NCBI GenBank assembly: GCA_017448845.1
Contig: JAFSKT010000132.1
Span: 1-43,926 of the forward strand
Reading direction: 5' to 3'
Source of the DNA: Lachnospiraceae bacterium
GTDB lineage: Bacteria > Bacillota > Clostridia > Lachnospirales > Lachnospiraceae
DNA: 43,926 nucleotides
Shown: piece after piece, positions 26,074-33,969 of the stretch
Position numbering within the stretch: the stretch's first letter is position 1
Layout: each line of letters opens with the position of its first letter
Notes under the pieces: model-generated
What the model saw: the letters and a program-made list of their open reading frames with translations, nothing else
Databases searched by the model: none
Told to the model about the DNA's origin: nothing
Program-made: the position numbers and the translations under genes

Positions 26074-26803
26074 CAGGTGCCTGTTTTTAACGGGGGCTTC
26101 CTCCGATACCGGCATGGAATTCCTGGAGAAGAGGGGGGAGCAGTATTCCCTTATATATGCCCATTATAACCATGGCAGTGAACGTTTTTTCAGGTCAGTA
26201 CAGCGGCTCGGGGACAGGGTCATTCCATTAAAGGCTGATTTTTCAAGCTACGATGACCTTGAGACCCTGCTTGAAAAGGTCGGGGAAAGAGGTGTATATC
26301 CCGGCCACTTCATTCATCTCGTGTCGGATAAGATGATCGGGAATAAATTCCATAAAAGGGAGCAGGAGGATTTTGACAGGGGATACAGGATGGCAGTGGG
26401 GTCAGCGGTATGCCTGTTAAAGTGCTTTCTTGAAAAGATGATGAGGATGCGCTACGGAAGGGTGGTCTTTATGCTGTCATCCTGTACTCTCAGTACACCG
26501 CCAAAATACCAGTCGGCTTATGTATCGGTCAAATACGCGCTTCTCGGTCTTATGCGGGCCCTTGCCGTTGAATATGCCCCGAAGGGCATAACGGTAAATG
26601 GTGTATCGCCGGATATGATGGACACGAAATTCCTTGACGGAACACTGAAGAAAGAGGTGGTATTAAGGGAAAACGCGGAGAGAAACCCGCTTAAGAGGAA
26701 TATCGGGATAGATGACGTTCTGCCTGTACTCGACTATCTGCTTTCAGACCAGGCAGAGGCAGTCACGGGCCAGAATATCGGAGTGACCGGAGGCCTGCTC
26801 TGA
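26066..26803 (+). CDS. SDR-family reductase, FabG-like
   Basis: A 245-residue short-chain dehydrogenase. The catalytic Ser (about 139, in MLSSC), Tyr152 and Lys156 (YVSVK) are all present. The cofactor loop is TGASSDTG rather than the usual TGxxxGxG, and the NNAG motif is replaced by HLVSDK, so it is a divergent member. NGVSPDMMDT and the C-terminal TGQNIGVTGG are typical. It would reduce a 3-ketoacyl thioester, or oxidise a hydroxyacyl one, on the ACP; alternatively it could act on a keto sugar. It overlaps the MaoC-like gene by eight bases. Confidence 0.85.
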   Translation: MSDRCLFLTGASSDTGMEFLEKRGEQYSLIYAHYNHGSERFFRSVQRLGDRVIPLKADFSSYDDLETLLEKVGERGVYPGHFIHLVSDKMIGNKFHKREQEDFDRGYRMAVGSAVCLLKCFLEKMMRMRYGRVVFMLSSCTLSTPPKYQSAYVSVKYALLGLMRALAVEYAPKGITVNGVSPDMMDTKFLDGTLKKEVVLRENAERNPLKRNIGIDDVLPVLDYLLSDQAEAVTGQNIGVTGGLL

Positions 26804-26814
26804 AAGCGGTGAGT

Positions 26815-26846
26815 ACGAAGTGCGGAACGCTTCGGATATCAGGTTT
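26815..26846 (+). repeat. Intergenic hairpin repeat, copy 1
   Basis: A 32-base string identical to 37686-37717. Its first part folds into a 7-bp hairpin (CGAAGTG with CGCTTCG, loop CGGAA), followed by gatatcaggttt. It lies between the SDR and ACP genes. A diverged relative is at 36508-36528. Confidence 0.8.
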
Positions 26847-26864
26847 TGACCCCAACATCATATA

Positions 26865-26888
26865 ATGCGAAAGGAGCGGCATAGACAA
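26865..26888 (+). promoter_or_regulatory. Conserved ribosome-site module, copy 1
   Basis: Twenty-four bases, atgcgaaaggagcggcat plus agacaa, are identical at 37720-37743. The AAAGGAG is flanked by ATGC and GCAT, which can pair and leave the ribosome site in a loop. It is 15 bases from the ATG at 26892, longer than usual. The ATG at 26865 belongs to the module and is not a likely start. Confidence 0.6.
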
Positions 26889-26891
26889 AGT

Positions 26892-27134
26892 ATGACAAGA
26901 GATGAAGTATTTGAAAGGCTGACGGAGGTTTTCAGAGAGGTTTTTGATGATGACAGCATCGTTTTGGAGGAAACGACCACATCAAAGGATATTGAAGATT
27001 GGGATTCCTTTGAGCATATAAACTTAATAGTAGCTGTAGAAAATGAGTTTTCCATAAAGGTCCCCATGGGAAAAGTGACTACCATGAAGGATGTGGGAGA
27101 AATGGCTGACATCATTCTGGAAGAAAGCAAGTAG
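26892..27134 (+). CDS. Acyl carrier protein
   Basis: An 80-residue acidic stand-alone acyl carrier protein. The phosphopantetheine attachment site is Ser39 in EDWDSFEHINL, and the four-helix pattern and length are normal. It differs from typical fatty acid ACP (DSLDTVEL) and resembles carriers in polyketide, surfactant or polysaccharide loci. It should carry the acyl group made by the FkbH, MaoC-like and SDR enzymes. The ATG at 26892 is chosen because the ribosome site lies between it and an earlier in-frame ATG at 26865. Confidence 0.88.
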   Translation: MTRDEVFERLTEVFREVFDDDSIVLEETTTSKDIEDWDSFEHINLIVAVENEFSIKVPMGKVTTMKDVGEMADIILEESK

Positions 27135-27146
27135 TTAAAAGCGCCT

Positions 27147-28091
27147 ATGGGTATCAGGGATGTACTGAGGGGTGTGCTGCCCCCGGGGATAAATGAAGAA
27201 TGGGAATTCATACGGGGAGCCAGGTATGAAAGATTAGCCTTGAAAAAGGGGCTTCCCGCAGCCCTGAAAATATGGTACAGGGCCAGAAAGGGAAGGAACC
27301 TTAACCTTGAGGATCCGAAAACCTTCAGTGAAAAGATACAGTGGCTGAAGCTTTATGATGTGACGCCTGAAAAGATAAGGCTCTGTGACAAGTACCTGGT
27401 AAGGGACTGGATAAAGGAAAAGATCGGGGATGAGTACCTGGTACCCTTCCTGGGAAAATGGGACAGGGCGGAAGACATAGATTTTAATGCCCTGCCGGAT
27501 TCCTTTGTGCTAAAGACCAACCACAGTTCCGGGTGGAATATCGTGGTTCCGGATAAATCAAAGATAGACAAAAAGAAGGCTGTCCGGAAGCTCGACCGCT
27601 GGATGCATACTGATTTTGCATGTTTCATGGGCTATGAGATGCAGTACAGGGATGTGAGGCGAAGGATAATCGCCGAGGAATACATCGGGGACGGGGTACA
27701 CGAACTTGATGACTATAAGGTTATGTGCTTCCACGGAAAGCCCCATGTTATATGGATAGACAGGGGGAGGCACACAGACCACAGGCGGAATCTCTATGAC
27801 AAAGACTGGAATAAGTATCCGGTCACGATGCTGGTGCCCAATTTGTATGAAGACCCTCCTGCCCCGGTGAACCTTAAAAAGATGTGGGAGCTGTCGGAGA
27901 TCCTGTCCCAGGGTTTTATCTGTGCCCGCATTGATTTTTTTGAGGTGGAGGGCAGGCTTTATTTCGGTGAGATAACTTTTACATCGGGAAGCGGTCTTTC
28001 GGATTTCGATCCCCCGGAGACAAACAGACAATGGGGGGATCTGATGAGGCTTCCTAAGGATGTGCAGTGTTACGACATTAAGCCCTTATGA
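27147..28091 (+). CDS. TupA-like ATP-grasp protein
   Basis: A 314-residue protein of the TupA-like ATP-grasp family. Motifs include DPKTFSEKIQWLKL, LCDKYLVRDW, FVLKTNHSSGWN (ATP-binding Lys and glycine-rich segment), IAEEYI, YKVMCFHGKPHVI and the acidic IDFFEVEGRLYFGEITF for metal binding. TupA takes part in teichuronopeptide synthesis in alkaliphilic Bacillus; relatives sit in capsule loci and may form amide or ester bonds to glycans. Here it follows the ACP gene by 12 bases. Substrates are unknown. Confidence 0.85.
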   Translation: MGIRDVLRGVLPPGINEEWEFIRGARYERLALKKGLPAALKIWYRARKGRNLNLEDPKTFSEKIQWLKLYDVTPEKIRLCDKYLVRDWIKEKIGDEYLVPFLGKWDRAEDIDFNALPDSFVLKTNHSSGWNIVVPDKSKIDKKKAVRKLDRWMHTDFACFMGYEMQYRDVRRRIIAEEYIGDGVHELDDYKVMCFHGKPHVIWIDRGRHTDHRRNLYDKDWNKYPVTMLVPNLYEDPPAPVNLKKMWELSEILSQGFICARIDFFEVEGRLYFGEITFTSGSGLSDFDPPETNRQWGDLMRLPKDVQCYDIKPL

Positions 28092-28094
28092 TAG

Positions 28095-28112
28095 AATGCA
28101 TAAGGAGCGGCA
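28095..28112 (+). promoter_or_regulatory. Ribosome-site module variant
   Basis: atgcataaggagcggcat closely matches the 18-base core at 26865-26882 and 37720-37737 (one or two changes in the loop). The flanking ATGC and GCAT and the AAGGAG are kept. This third example supports a conserved leader rather than chance. Confidence 0.5.
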
Positions 28113-28119
28113 TTGAATT

Positions 28120-29166
28120 ATGCGGATATCGGTAATAGTTCCTGTTTACAATACAAAACATGAATACTTAAGAGCCTGTCTTCAGAGCCTTGTTTCCCAG
28201 GACTTTGAGGATTTTGAAGTAATAACGGTAAATGACGGCTCTGTAAACGGGTGTGACGCTATTTTAAGGGAATATGCTGAAAAATACGGCAATATTGTCT
28301 GCATTGACATTGAGAATCAGGGTACCAGCGTTGCGAGGAATACGGGCCTTGAAGCGGCGAAGGGCGAATATGTCATGTTTGTGGACAGTGATGATTTTGT
28401 GTCCGCACACTGCCTTAAGACGGTCCATGAGGCAATGAAGGAAAGAAAAACGGACATTCTGTTTTTCGGCTATTCCACAAACTATACCAACACCGAAGTG
28501 AGAAGGGTACTTGATGATCCGGATCCCGGCATCTGGCACAGGGAAGACCTGGAGCTTGCCGTGCTAAGAGGAGACTCCCGGCTTGGCGCCGTGGAAGTGG
28601 GTGCCCCCTGGGGTAAGCTCATCCGGCGGAGCGTCATAGATGAAAACAGGGTCAGATATACACCTGGGCTTATCAAGGGACAGGACACAGTCTTTATACT
28701 TTCGCTCCTTGACCATTGTGAGAGTTTTTCTTATCTTCCTTTTCCCGGCTACCATTACAGGATTTCCGGGAGATCCATAAGCCGGAGGTTTAACCCTGAT
28801 ATAGTATCCATTATGGAAAAGACATTGAATTCCTATACGGATTTTGTGGAAAGAAGGGGAAAGGGCACGGAATACAGGGAAGCGGTTAAGAAAAAATACC
28901 TGAATGTGCTTTTAGGAGAGTATCTGGAGCTTTATTTCCTTCATCCCGATAATAAAAAGCCTTTGAATACAAGGAAAGAGGAATACAGGGCTTTGACGGT
29001 AAAGGAGCCCTACAAGGGCATCATTTCGGAAATGAATATTGGGAACGCGGGCCTTTTTAAAAAGGCCATGCTTAGTGCCCTGAAAAAAAATGATATCGGC
29101 AGCGTGTTTTTTCTTAAGAAAGGGGAATTGACACTTAGACGGATCGTGATCCATAAGTATGACTAA
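28120..29166 (+). CDS. GT2 glycosyltransferase
   Basis: A 348-residue GT-A family 2 enzyme. The start is ISVIVPVYNTKHEYLRACL, then TVNDGS, the metal-binding FVDSDDFV (about 87-94), and GQDTVFILSLL as the probable catalytic region. No membrane segment is seen. A ribosome site aaggag lies in an ATGC...GCAT context like the module at 26865, 12 bases before the ATG. It is the last gene of this plus-strand run and ends 15 bases from the convergent SGNH gene. Confidence 0.88.
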   Translation: MRISVIVPVYNTKHEYLRACLQSLVSQDFEDFEVITVNDGSVNGCDAILREYAEKYGNIVCIDIENQGTSVARNTGLEAAKGEYVMFVDSDDFVSAHCLKTVHEAMKERKTDILFFGYSTNYTNTEVRRVLDDPDPGIWHREDLELAVLRGDSRLGAVEVGAPWGKLIRRSVIDENRVRYTPGLIKGQDTVFILSLLDHCESFSYLPFPGYHYRISGRSISRRFNPDIVSIMEKTLNSYTDFVERRGKGTEYREAVKKKYLNVLLGEYLELYFLHPDNKKPLNTRKEEYRALTVKEPYKGIISEMNIGNAGLFKKAMLSALKKNDIGSVFFLKKGELTLRRIVIHKYD

Positions 29167-29181
29167 ACCCGGGATCCCGCT

Positions 29182-30456
29182 TTAACCTGCAAGGAACATT
29201 CCGCTGTATATATTGTATTCAAAGCTCTTTCCTGCGAGAAGGCTGCCGTCCTTCCCGCTGCGGACCTCTATCTTCATGTCAAAGCCCCCAAGCTCTTCAT
29301 CCCCTGCATCCCTGATTTCGGGCTTTACCATTTCCAGGCAGATATCCATTCCGTACTGGTTAAGGAGGTCATCCCTGTTCCTGATATAGAGGCTTATTTC
29401 ATTATCCCCGCCCATGGCTCCGAAGAGATATGCCACGGCTTCCTCCTTGCTGTCCAGCATTTTAATTCTCTGAAGCTTATATTTTTCAATATCTTCGGTC
29501 CATGGAACGCTGTAATCCGGATCATCCCGGTGATCCTTTACGCCGTTTTCCTTCATGTATCCTGCAAGATAATCACATACTTTTTTTGCACCCATGAAAT
29601 TCAGGTGGCTGGCATCCCCAAAGTCATGGTCATAATCCATATCGATCTCATTCAGGATATTGTTAAACAGAATGGTTTTTCCGCCCTTTTCTTCCGTAAG
29701 GGCTTTGAGTGCGTTAAGCTTCATCTGCCGTTCCTCATCATAGACCGCTTTATTCACGGGGATATCAGTGAGGACGCAGATGACATCCTGATTCCTGCAA
29801 AGATCAAGAATTCTTTTATAATATCGCACCCCGTCCCCGTCCTTAAGGGGGGATACCTTATCCGTAAAAGTATCAGGCATGGTCCTCTTCATAACGGAAG
29901 TCATTATATAGGCACCCTTATCGTAATTCACCGTGTTTGTAAAATCCCGTTCCTTTAAGTCATCATACCTGTCGTGATATGCATACAGCATTGAAATAAA
30001 GGCAAGCCTCCCGCCCTCAAAAAAGTTCCTGGCATAATCAATAGCCTCAAGCTTATTCTTATTCAGGGGCAGGGCGTCTATGGATTCATGCACGAAGCCG
30101 TATTTGGAATTAATACTGCCGGTTTCTTCGGAGATTTTCGAGGCATCGACAAAAACCATCTTCGGATGACAGTTTTCCAGGGCTTCGGACAGGACATAAT
30201 AGGTCATCTGAATGGATTCGCCGGAGGATGAAAGATTATATGAGGCAATACCGTAGTTCTCCCATAGATAAATGGGATCTGCTGCCTCATGCATACGGCT
30301 TGATCCGAAAAAAAGCGCATCAAAACCGGTCTTTGCGTTAAAGAATTCCGACTTGTTGTACCAGCTCGTTTTGTCGGCAAAAAACCGCCCAAGAAAAGCA
30401 GTCAGCACAAATATGATGCTTAAAAAAGCTATGACCGATACTATTTTCTTCTTCAT
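29182..30456 (-). CDS. SGNH-family acyltransfer partner of the MBOAT
   Basis: A 424-residue protein with an N-terminal signal anchor (about 5-25), so the catalytic part lies outside the membrane. SGNH features are the Ser block LFFGSSRMHE (Ser52/53) and the Asp-x-x-His block FGDASHLNFMG (Asp281, His284). It resembles AlgX/AlgJ- or DltD-like partners that complete O-acyl transfer delivered by an MBOAT protein. It starts directly after the MBOAT stop, so the two are translated together. Which acyl group and which glycan are unknown. Confidence 0.8.
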   Translation of the reverse strand: MKKKIVSVIAFLSIIFVLTAFLGRFFADKTSWYNKSEFFNAKTGFDALFFGSSRMHEAADPIYLWENYGIASYNLSSSGESIQMTYYVLSEALENCHPKMVFVDASKISEETGSINSKYGFVHESIDALPLNKNKLEAIDYARNFFEGGRLAFISMLYAYHDRYDDLKERDFTNTVNYDKGAYIMTSVMKRTMPDTFTDKVSPLKDGDGVRYYKRILDLCRNQDVICVLTDIPVNKAVYDEERQMKLNALKALTEEKGGKTILFNNILNEIDMDYDHDFGDASHLNFMGAKKVCDYLAGYMKENGVKDHRDDPDYSVPWTEDIEKYKLQRIKMLDSKEEAVAYLFGAMGGDNEISLYIRNRDDLLNQYGMDICLEMVKPEIRDAGDEELGGFDMKIEVRSGKDGSLLAGKSFEYNIYSGMFLAG

Positions 30457-32007
30457 TCAGAACCCCTGATAGATAAAATCCGCTGTGTGGTATCCCGGTC
30501 CGTACTTTCCGAAAACGATGACAAGCACAAAGAGCCCTGCCCAGGAAATCCATCTGAAAACAAGCCCCTGGGAAGAGATCCAATCCCTGGCGTGCCCGCA
30601 TTTTTCCCTCATAAGGGCAGCAAGTAGTAAAAGCAGCAACGAAATGACGATAATATTTAAGTCGGTAAGTGAAAGGGATGTTTCCGTAAAACTGCCGTTA
30701 AACAGGCTCCAGAGATTAAAATTCGAAGGATGCAGGGATAATGCCAGATCCTTCAGCATGGAAAAAGCGCCGCTTATCCCGTCAGCCCTGAAGAACACCA
30801 TGTATACGCAGAGTACAAAATAGGTCCTTATCCTCTTGAAAAGCACCCAGCTGAAAGCCTGTTCATTTACTTTAAGAAAACGGTTTATGCGTTTCAGCAC
30901 GGGGGAAAGGGCCTCATAGGAAAGCATGATTATATAATAATAGATGCCGCAGCCCAGGATGTACTTGTAATTGCCATGCCATATACCCATGACGAGCCAG
31001 GTAAAGAACATACCGATGCCGAGGCTCACAAGCTTCCCGGCCCGTTTTCCGAATTTCTTTTTTGCGAGGGAACTTAAAGCAAGGGTCTTTTCGTTCTTCA
31101 GCACAGGGTACATGATATAGTCCTTTGCCCAGTTTCCCAGGGTCATATGCCATCTCTGCCAGAATTCCTGGGATGTGGTGGACATCAGGGGATTATTGAA
31201 GTTTTCAGGGAGATCTATTCCGAAAACCTCCGCAAGCCCCAGGACAATATCTACGCTTCCTGAGAAGTCCGAGTATAACTGCATGGGATAGATAAGCAGG
31301 GCTGCCCAGAGCCATACACCGCTAAACCTGTCATTATTGTCTACAGTATTTACAATCAGGGATATCCTCTCAGCCAGAACCAGCTTCTTGAAAAAACCCC
31401 ACAGGATACGCTGTGCGCCCCGTTCAATCTTACTAATATCAAACGGCCTGCCGTCATAAATGGTCTGAAGGTCATTATACCGGCTGATTGGCCCCGTGGT
31501 CAGCTGCGGGAAAAAAAGGAGAAAGAGGAACAGCTTGAAAAAATTCTTCTGCGGCTTTGCAGTTCCCCAATAACAGTCCAGCAGATATCCGATGACCTGG
31601 CAGGTATAATAGCTCATGCCCAGAGCGGCGGGGATGGAAACCGAGGGCGCCCCGGGAAGTGCCGGGATCCTCGCATGCAGGAAAGAGAGGGGCTGTATCC
31701 AATATGCGCTGCCCTTGCATATGAACCAGAGAAGGACGTTAAATATTACTGCCAGAGCAATGACCCGGCTGCGGTTCTTATCCTGTCCGGAAACCGCAGG
31801 ATTTCCACCGGATATATACATTGAAGAAAAATAGGCTGTAACGGTGGACAAAAGTACAAAAATGATGGTGAATGGAGCCGCAGAGAGGCAGTAGAATACC
31901 ACACTTAAGAAAAGCAGCGTCATCCACTGCTTTTTTACGGGGGTGATATAATACAATGCAGCCGCGGCTACGGTAAATATTAAAAAATATAAAGAAGTTA
32001 TCGTCAT
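30457..32007 (-). CDS. MBOAT O-acyltransferase (AlgI/DltB-like)
   Basis: A 516-residue membrane-bound O-acyltransferase with about ten or more transmembrane segments. The family signature is complete: FFPQLTTGPISRY, YSDFSGSVDI, QEFWQRWHMTLGNW (His287) and the invariant His344 in MGIWHGNYKY. Such proteins move an acyl group across the membrane to a glycan, with the SGNH protein encoded next acting outside. The pair is inverted relative to the rest of the locus. A clear Shine-Dalgarno site is missing before the ATG, but a good promoter lies upstream. Confidence 0.9.
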   Translation of the reverse strand: MTITSLYFLIFTVAAAALYYITPVKKQWMTLLFLSVVFYCLSAAPFTIIFVLLSTVTAYFSSMYISGGNPAVSGQDKNRSRVIALAVIFNVLLWFICKGSAYWIQPLSFLHARIPALPGAPSVSIPAALGMSYYTCQVIGYLLDCYWGTAKPQKNFFKLFLFLLFFPQLTTGPISRYNDLQTIYDGRPFDISKIERGAQRILWGFFKKLVLAERISLIVNTVDNNDRFSGVWLWAALLIYPMQLYSDFSGSVDIVLGLAEVFGIDLPENFNNPLMSTTSQEFWQRWHMTLGNWAKDYIMYPVLKNEKTLALSSLAKKKFGKRAGKLVSLGIGMFFTWLVMGIWHGNYKYILGCGIYYYIIMLSYEALSPVLKRINRFLKVNEQAFSWVLFKRIRTYFVLCVYMVFFRADGISGAFSMLKDLALSLHPSNFNLWSLFNGSFTETSLSLTDLNIIVISLLLLLLAALMREKCGHARDWISSQGLVFRWISWAGLFVLVIVFGKYGPGYHTADFIYQGF

Positions 32008-32045
32008 TCGGATTATCTGTACTGTTTACTATGGTATCAAGGGAT

Positions 32046-32074
32046 ATTGTATCTAAAAAGCTGCTAAATTACAA
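32046..32074 (-). promoter_or_regulatory. Promoter of the MBOAT-SGNH operon
   Basis: On the minus strand TTGTAA (32074-32069) and TACAAT (32051-32046) are 17 bases apart, a good sigma-70/SigA pattern. Transcription would begin near 32040, some 33 bases before the ATG. It is divergent from the promoter at 32104-32132. Confidence 0.6.
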
Positions 32075-32103
32075 CCGTCATCCGTGAAAGTAGAACCCCT
32101 GTC

Positions 32104-32132
32104 TTCAAAAAAAGCCGGATATGATGTATAAT
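32104..32132 (+). promoter_or_regulatory. Promoter of the second half of the glycan locus
   Basis: A perfect TATAAT (32127-32132) with TTCAAA (32104-32109, four of six) 17 bases upstream. It would start the run from the QueC-like gene to the ATP-grasp genes, with a leader of about 32 bases before the ATG at 32171. Confidence 0.65.
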
Positions 32133-32170
32133 CATTAGTTGTGTTTCAAGGAAAAAGCGGAGAGAAGATC

Positions 32171-32977
32171 ATGGCAAAGACAATCAATGTACTATTTACG
32201 GGAGGTCTGGATTCATCATATACGATGATGTATTTCTCACGTTTCCCGGTGGAGATACAGCCCTATTACCTGAAGGACAACAGGCCTTCGGAACAGTATG
32301 AATTAAAGGCTATAAAGAGCATCATAGACGATATAAGGCTGAATCCCGGGACAAAGGCCAATGTCCGGGAGCTGATAACAAAGCCGACCTATGAGATAAA
32401 GCCCGACAGCGAGATACAGAAGGCTTACAGATATATGTTCAAGACTGCGGGTTTCGGAAAGCAGTACAGCTTTATAGCCAGGTTTGCAAAGCAGGAGGGT
32501 CTGACGGGATTATTCGTGTCCCTGGTTTACAATCCTTACGGCAGAGGAAATATGGCGGTCAGGAACTGTGGTGGCCTTGTGGAAGTCAATGATGAGGGGA
32601 TGGAGTATTTTAAGCTGGATCCGGAAAAGACGGAAAAGAATCTCTATACCCTGTTTGAAAACGTGCTTATTCCCCAGTCCTTTGTGCATACCAAGGAGCA
32701 GGAGATAGAGGAAATGGAGAAGATGGGCTACGGAGACTCGGTGAAGAAGACCTGGTTCTGTTTCTGGCCGGTGAACGGAGAACCCTGCGGTACCTGTCCT
32801 CCCTGCAAGGATCTGATAAACGAAGGCATGAAATGGCGCTTTACTGAAGAGGGGCTGAAAAGGAACGAAGAGGACAGGAAGGTTCCTGCCTGGAAACATA
32901 AATTAAGGGATTATTCCCTGACGCTGTCCGATAAATGGTACGAGTTTAAGATGCGGAACTTTAAGGGCGGTAATTGA
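32171..32977 (+). CDS. QueC-like PP-loop ATPase
   Basis: A 268-residue PP-loop (adenine nucleotide alpha-hydrolase-like) protein. The ATP loop is LFTGGLDSSYTM (residues 8-19), a SGGxDS variant with Thr first. A C-terminal Cys set, Cys197, Cys206, Cys209 and Cys212 (EPCGTCPPC), matches the zinc site of QueC, the 7-cyano-7-deazaguanine synthase. QueC turns a carboxylate into an amide or nitrile using ATP and ammonia. No other queuosine gene is near, and the location in a glycan locus suggests a different carboxylate substrate, possibly a uronic or aminoacyl group; this is inference. The ATG at 32171 has GGAGAG in front; an in-frame GTG at 32141 is less likely. Confidence 0.75.
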   Translation: MAKTINVLFTGGLDSSYTMMYFSRFPVEIQPYYLKDNRPSEQYELKAIKSIIDDIRLNPGTKANVRELITKPTYEIKPDSEIQKAYRYMFKTAGFGKQYSFIARFAKQEGLTGLFVSLVYNPYGRGNMAVRNCGGLVEVNDEGMEYFKLDPEKTEKNLYTLFENVLIPQSFVHTKEQEIEEMEKMGYGDSVKKTWFCFWPVNGEPCGTCPPCKDLINEGMKWRFTEEGLKRNEEDRKVPAWKHKLRDYSLTLSDKWYEFKMRNFKGGN

Positions 32978-33000
32978 GCAGATTGTAGAGAGGATTTGAT

Positions 33001-33969
33001 ATGGGAAGCAATTCCCCGGAAAACCCCCTTGTGACCTGTGTGATCACAAGCTATAAGAGAGATAAGGACATTGTAAAAAGGGCGCTGGACAGCGTGCTTT
33101 CCCAGACCTATTCTCCGTTGGAGATCTTTATCATAGATGATAACAGAGGAGAAGGAGCGGAGGAGTATTCCCGGGGCCTTAGGGAAATAGCTGAGGGAAA
33201 GGAAAATGTCCGGGTCATAAAGACCGAAAGGGGCAACGGAGCCCAGAGGGCGAGAAACACCGGGATAGAGAACGCAAAGGGGAAGTATATCGCCTTTCTT
33301 GATGATGATGATGAGTGGCTGCCGGAAAAGACGGCGGCACAGGTAAAGCTTTTGGAAGAAAACCCCGATGCAGGCTTATGCTACGCAAAGGGCTATCTCA
33401 TTGACAATACCTTTAACCCGCCGAGGATAGGCTGCTTTAAGAGGGGAGAAGACCTTAAGTATGAGGATCTTCTCATCAGTGACAGGATAGGCACCACCAC
33501 CCAGGCGGTGATCCCGAAAGCAGTTTTTGAAAAGGTGGGAATGTTTGACGAATCCCTGCCGGCGAGACAGGACTATGAGATGTGGCTCCGTATCACAAAG
33601 GAGTATAGGACAGTATGGAGTAAGGAGATCCTGTATAAATACTACAAGGAGCCGGGAAATGACCAGACCTCCCATAAGTGGGAGAAGTGCGTAAAGGGAT
33701 ATGAGCTGATCTATGAGAAATACAGGCAGGATATAGATAAGAACAGGCCTGCGAAGTTTAATTTTGTTTTCCATATAGCCCATCATCTTATGGAGGGAGC
33801 TCAGGCAAACGGTGATAAAAGCCTTAAGATAAGGGCGGTAAAGGAATATGTCAGGTCCTTTTTCATTTCTCCGGTCCATTTTCTGACTCAGGGAAAGTAC
33901 TTCTTAAGGACCGTCTGGAGAAAGATAAAGTTCTTTTTCAAAAGATTAAATAATAATGGCAAAGACTAA
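33001..33969 (+). CDS. GT2 glycosyltransferase
   Basis: A 322-residue family 2 glycosyltransferase. It has VTCVITSYKRDKDIV, FIIDDNRGEGAEE, GAQRARNTGIENAKGKYIAFLDDDDEW (metal-binding Asp run about 98-102) and ARQDYEMWLRI as the likely catalytic base region. The C-terminal 60 residues are basic and may lie at the membrane. GAGAGGA is found before the ATG. It overlaps the flippase gene by 14 bases. Confidence 0.9.
   Translation: MGSNSPENPLVTCVITSYKRDKDIVKRALDSVLSQTYSPLEIFIIDDNRGEGAEEYSRGLREIAEGKENVRVIKTERGNGAQRARNTGIENAKGKYIAFLDDDDEWLPEKTAAQVKLLEENPDAGLCYAKGYLIDNTFNPPRIGCFKRGEDLKYEDLLISDRIGTTTQAVIPKAVFEKVGMFDESLPARQDYEMWLRITKEYRTVWSKEILYKYYKEPGNDQTSHKWEKCVKGYELIYEKYRQDIDKNRPAKFNFVFHIAHHLMEGAQANGDKSLKIRAVKEYVRSFFISPVHFLTQGKYFLRTVWRKIKFFFKRLNNNGKD

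Noticed and set aside
29160..29182. Bidirectional terminator between the convergent GT2 and SGNH genes
   Set aside because: The palindrome cccgggatcccg is short, leaves almost no loop and is not followed by a good T tract on either strand.
32171..32977. Queuosine biosynthesis operon
   Set aside because: Only the QueC-like gene is present; QueD, QueE and QueF were looked for in the neighbouring frames and not found.
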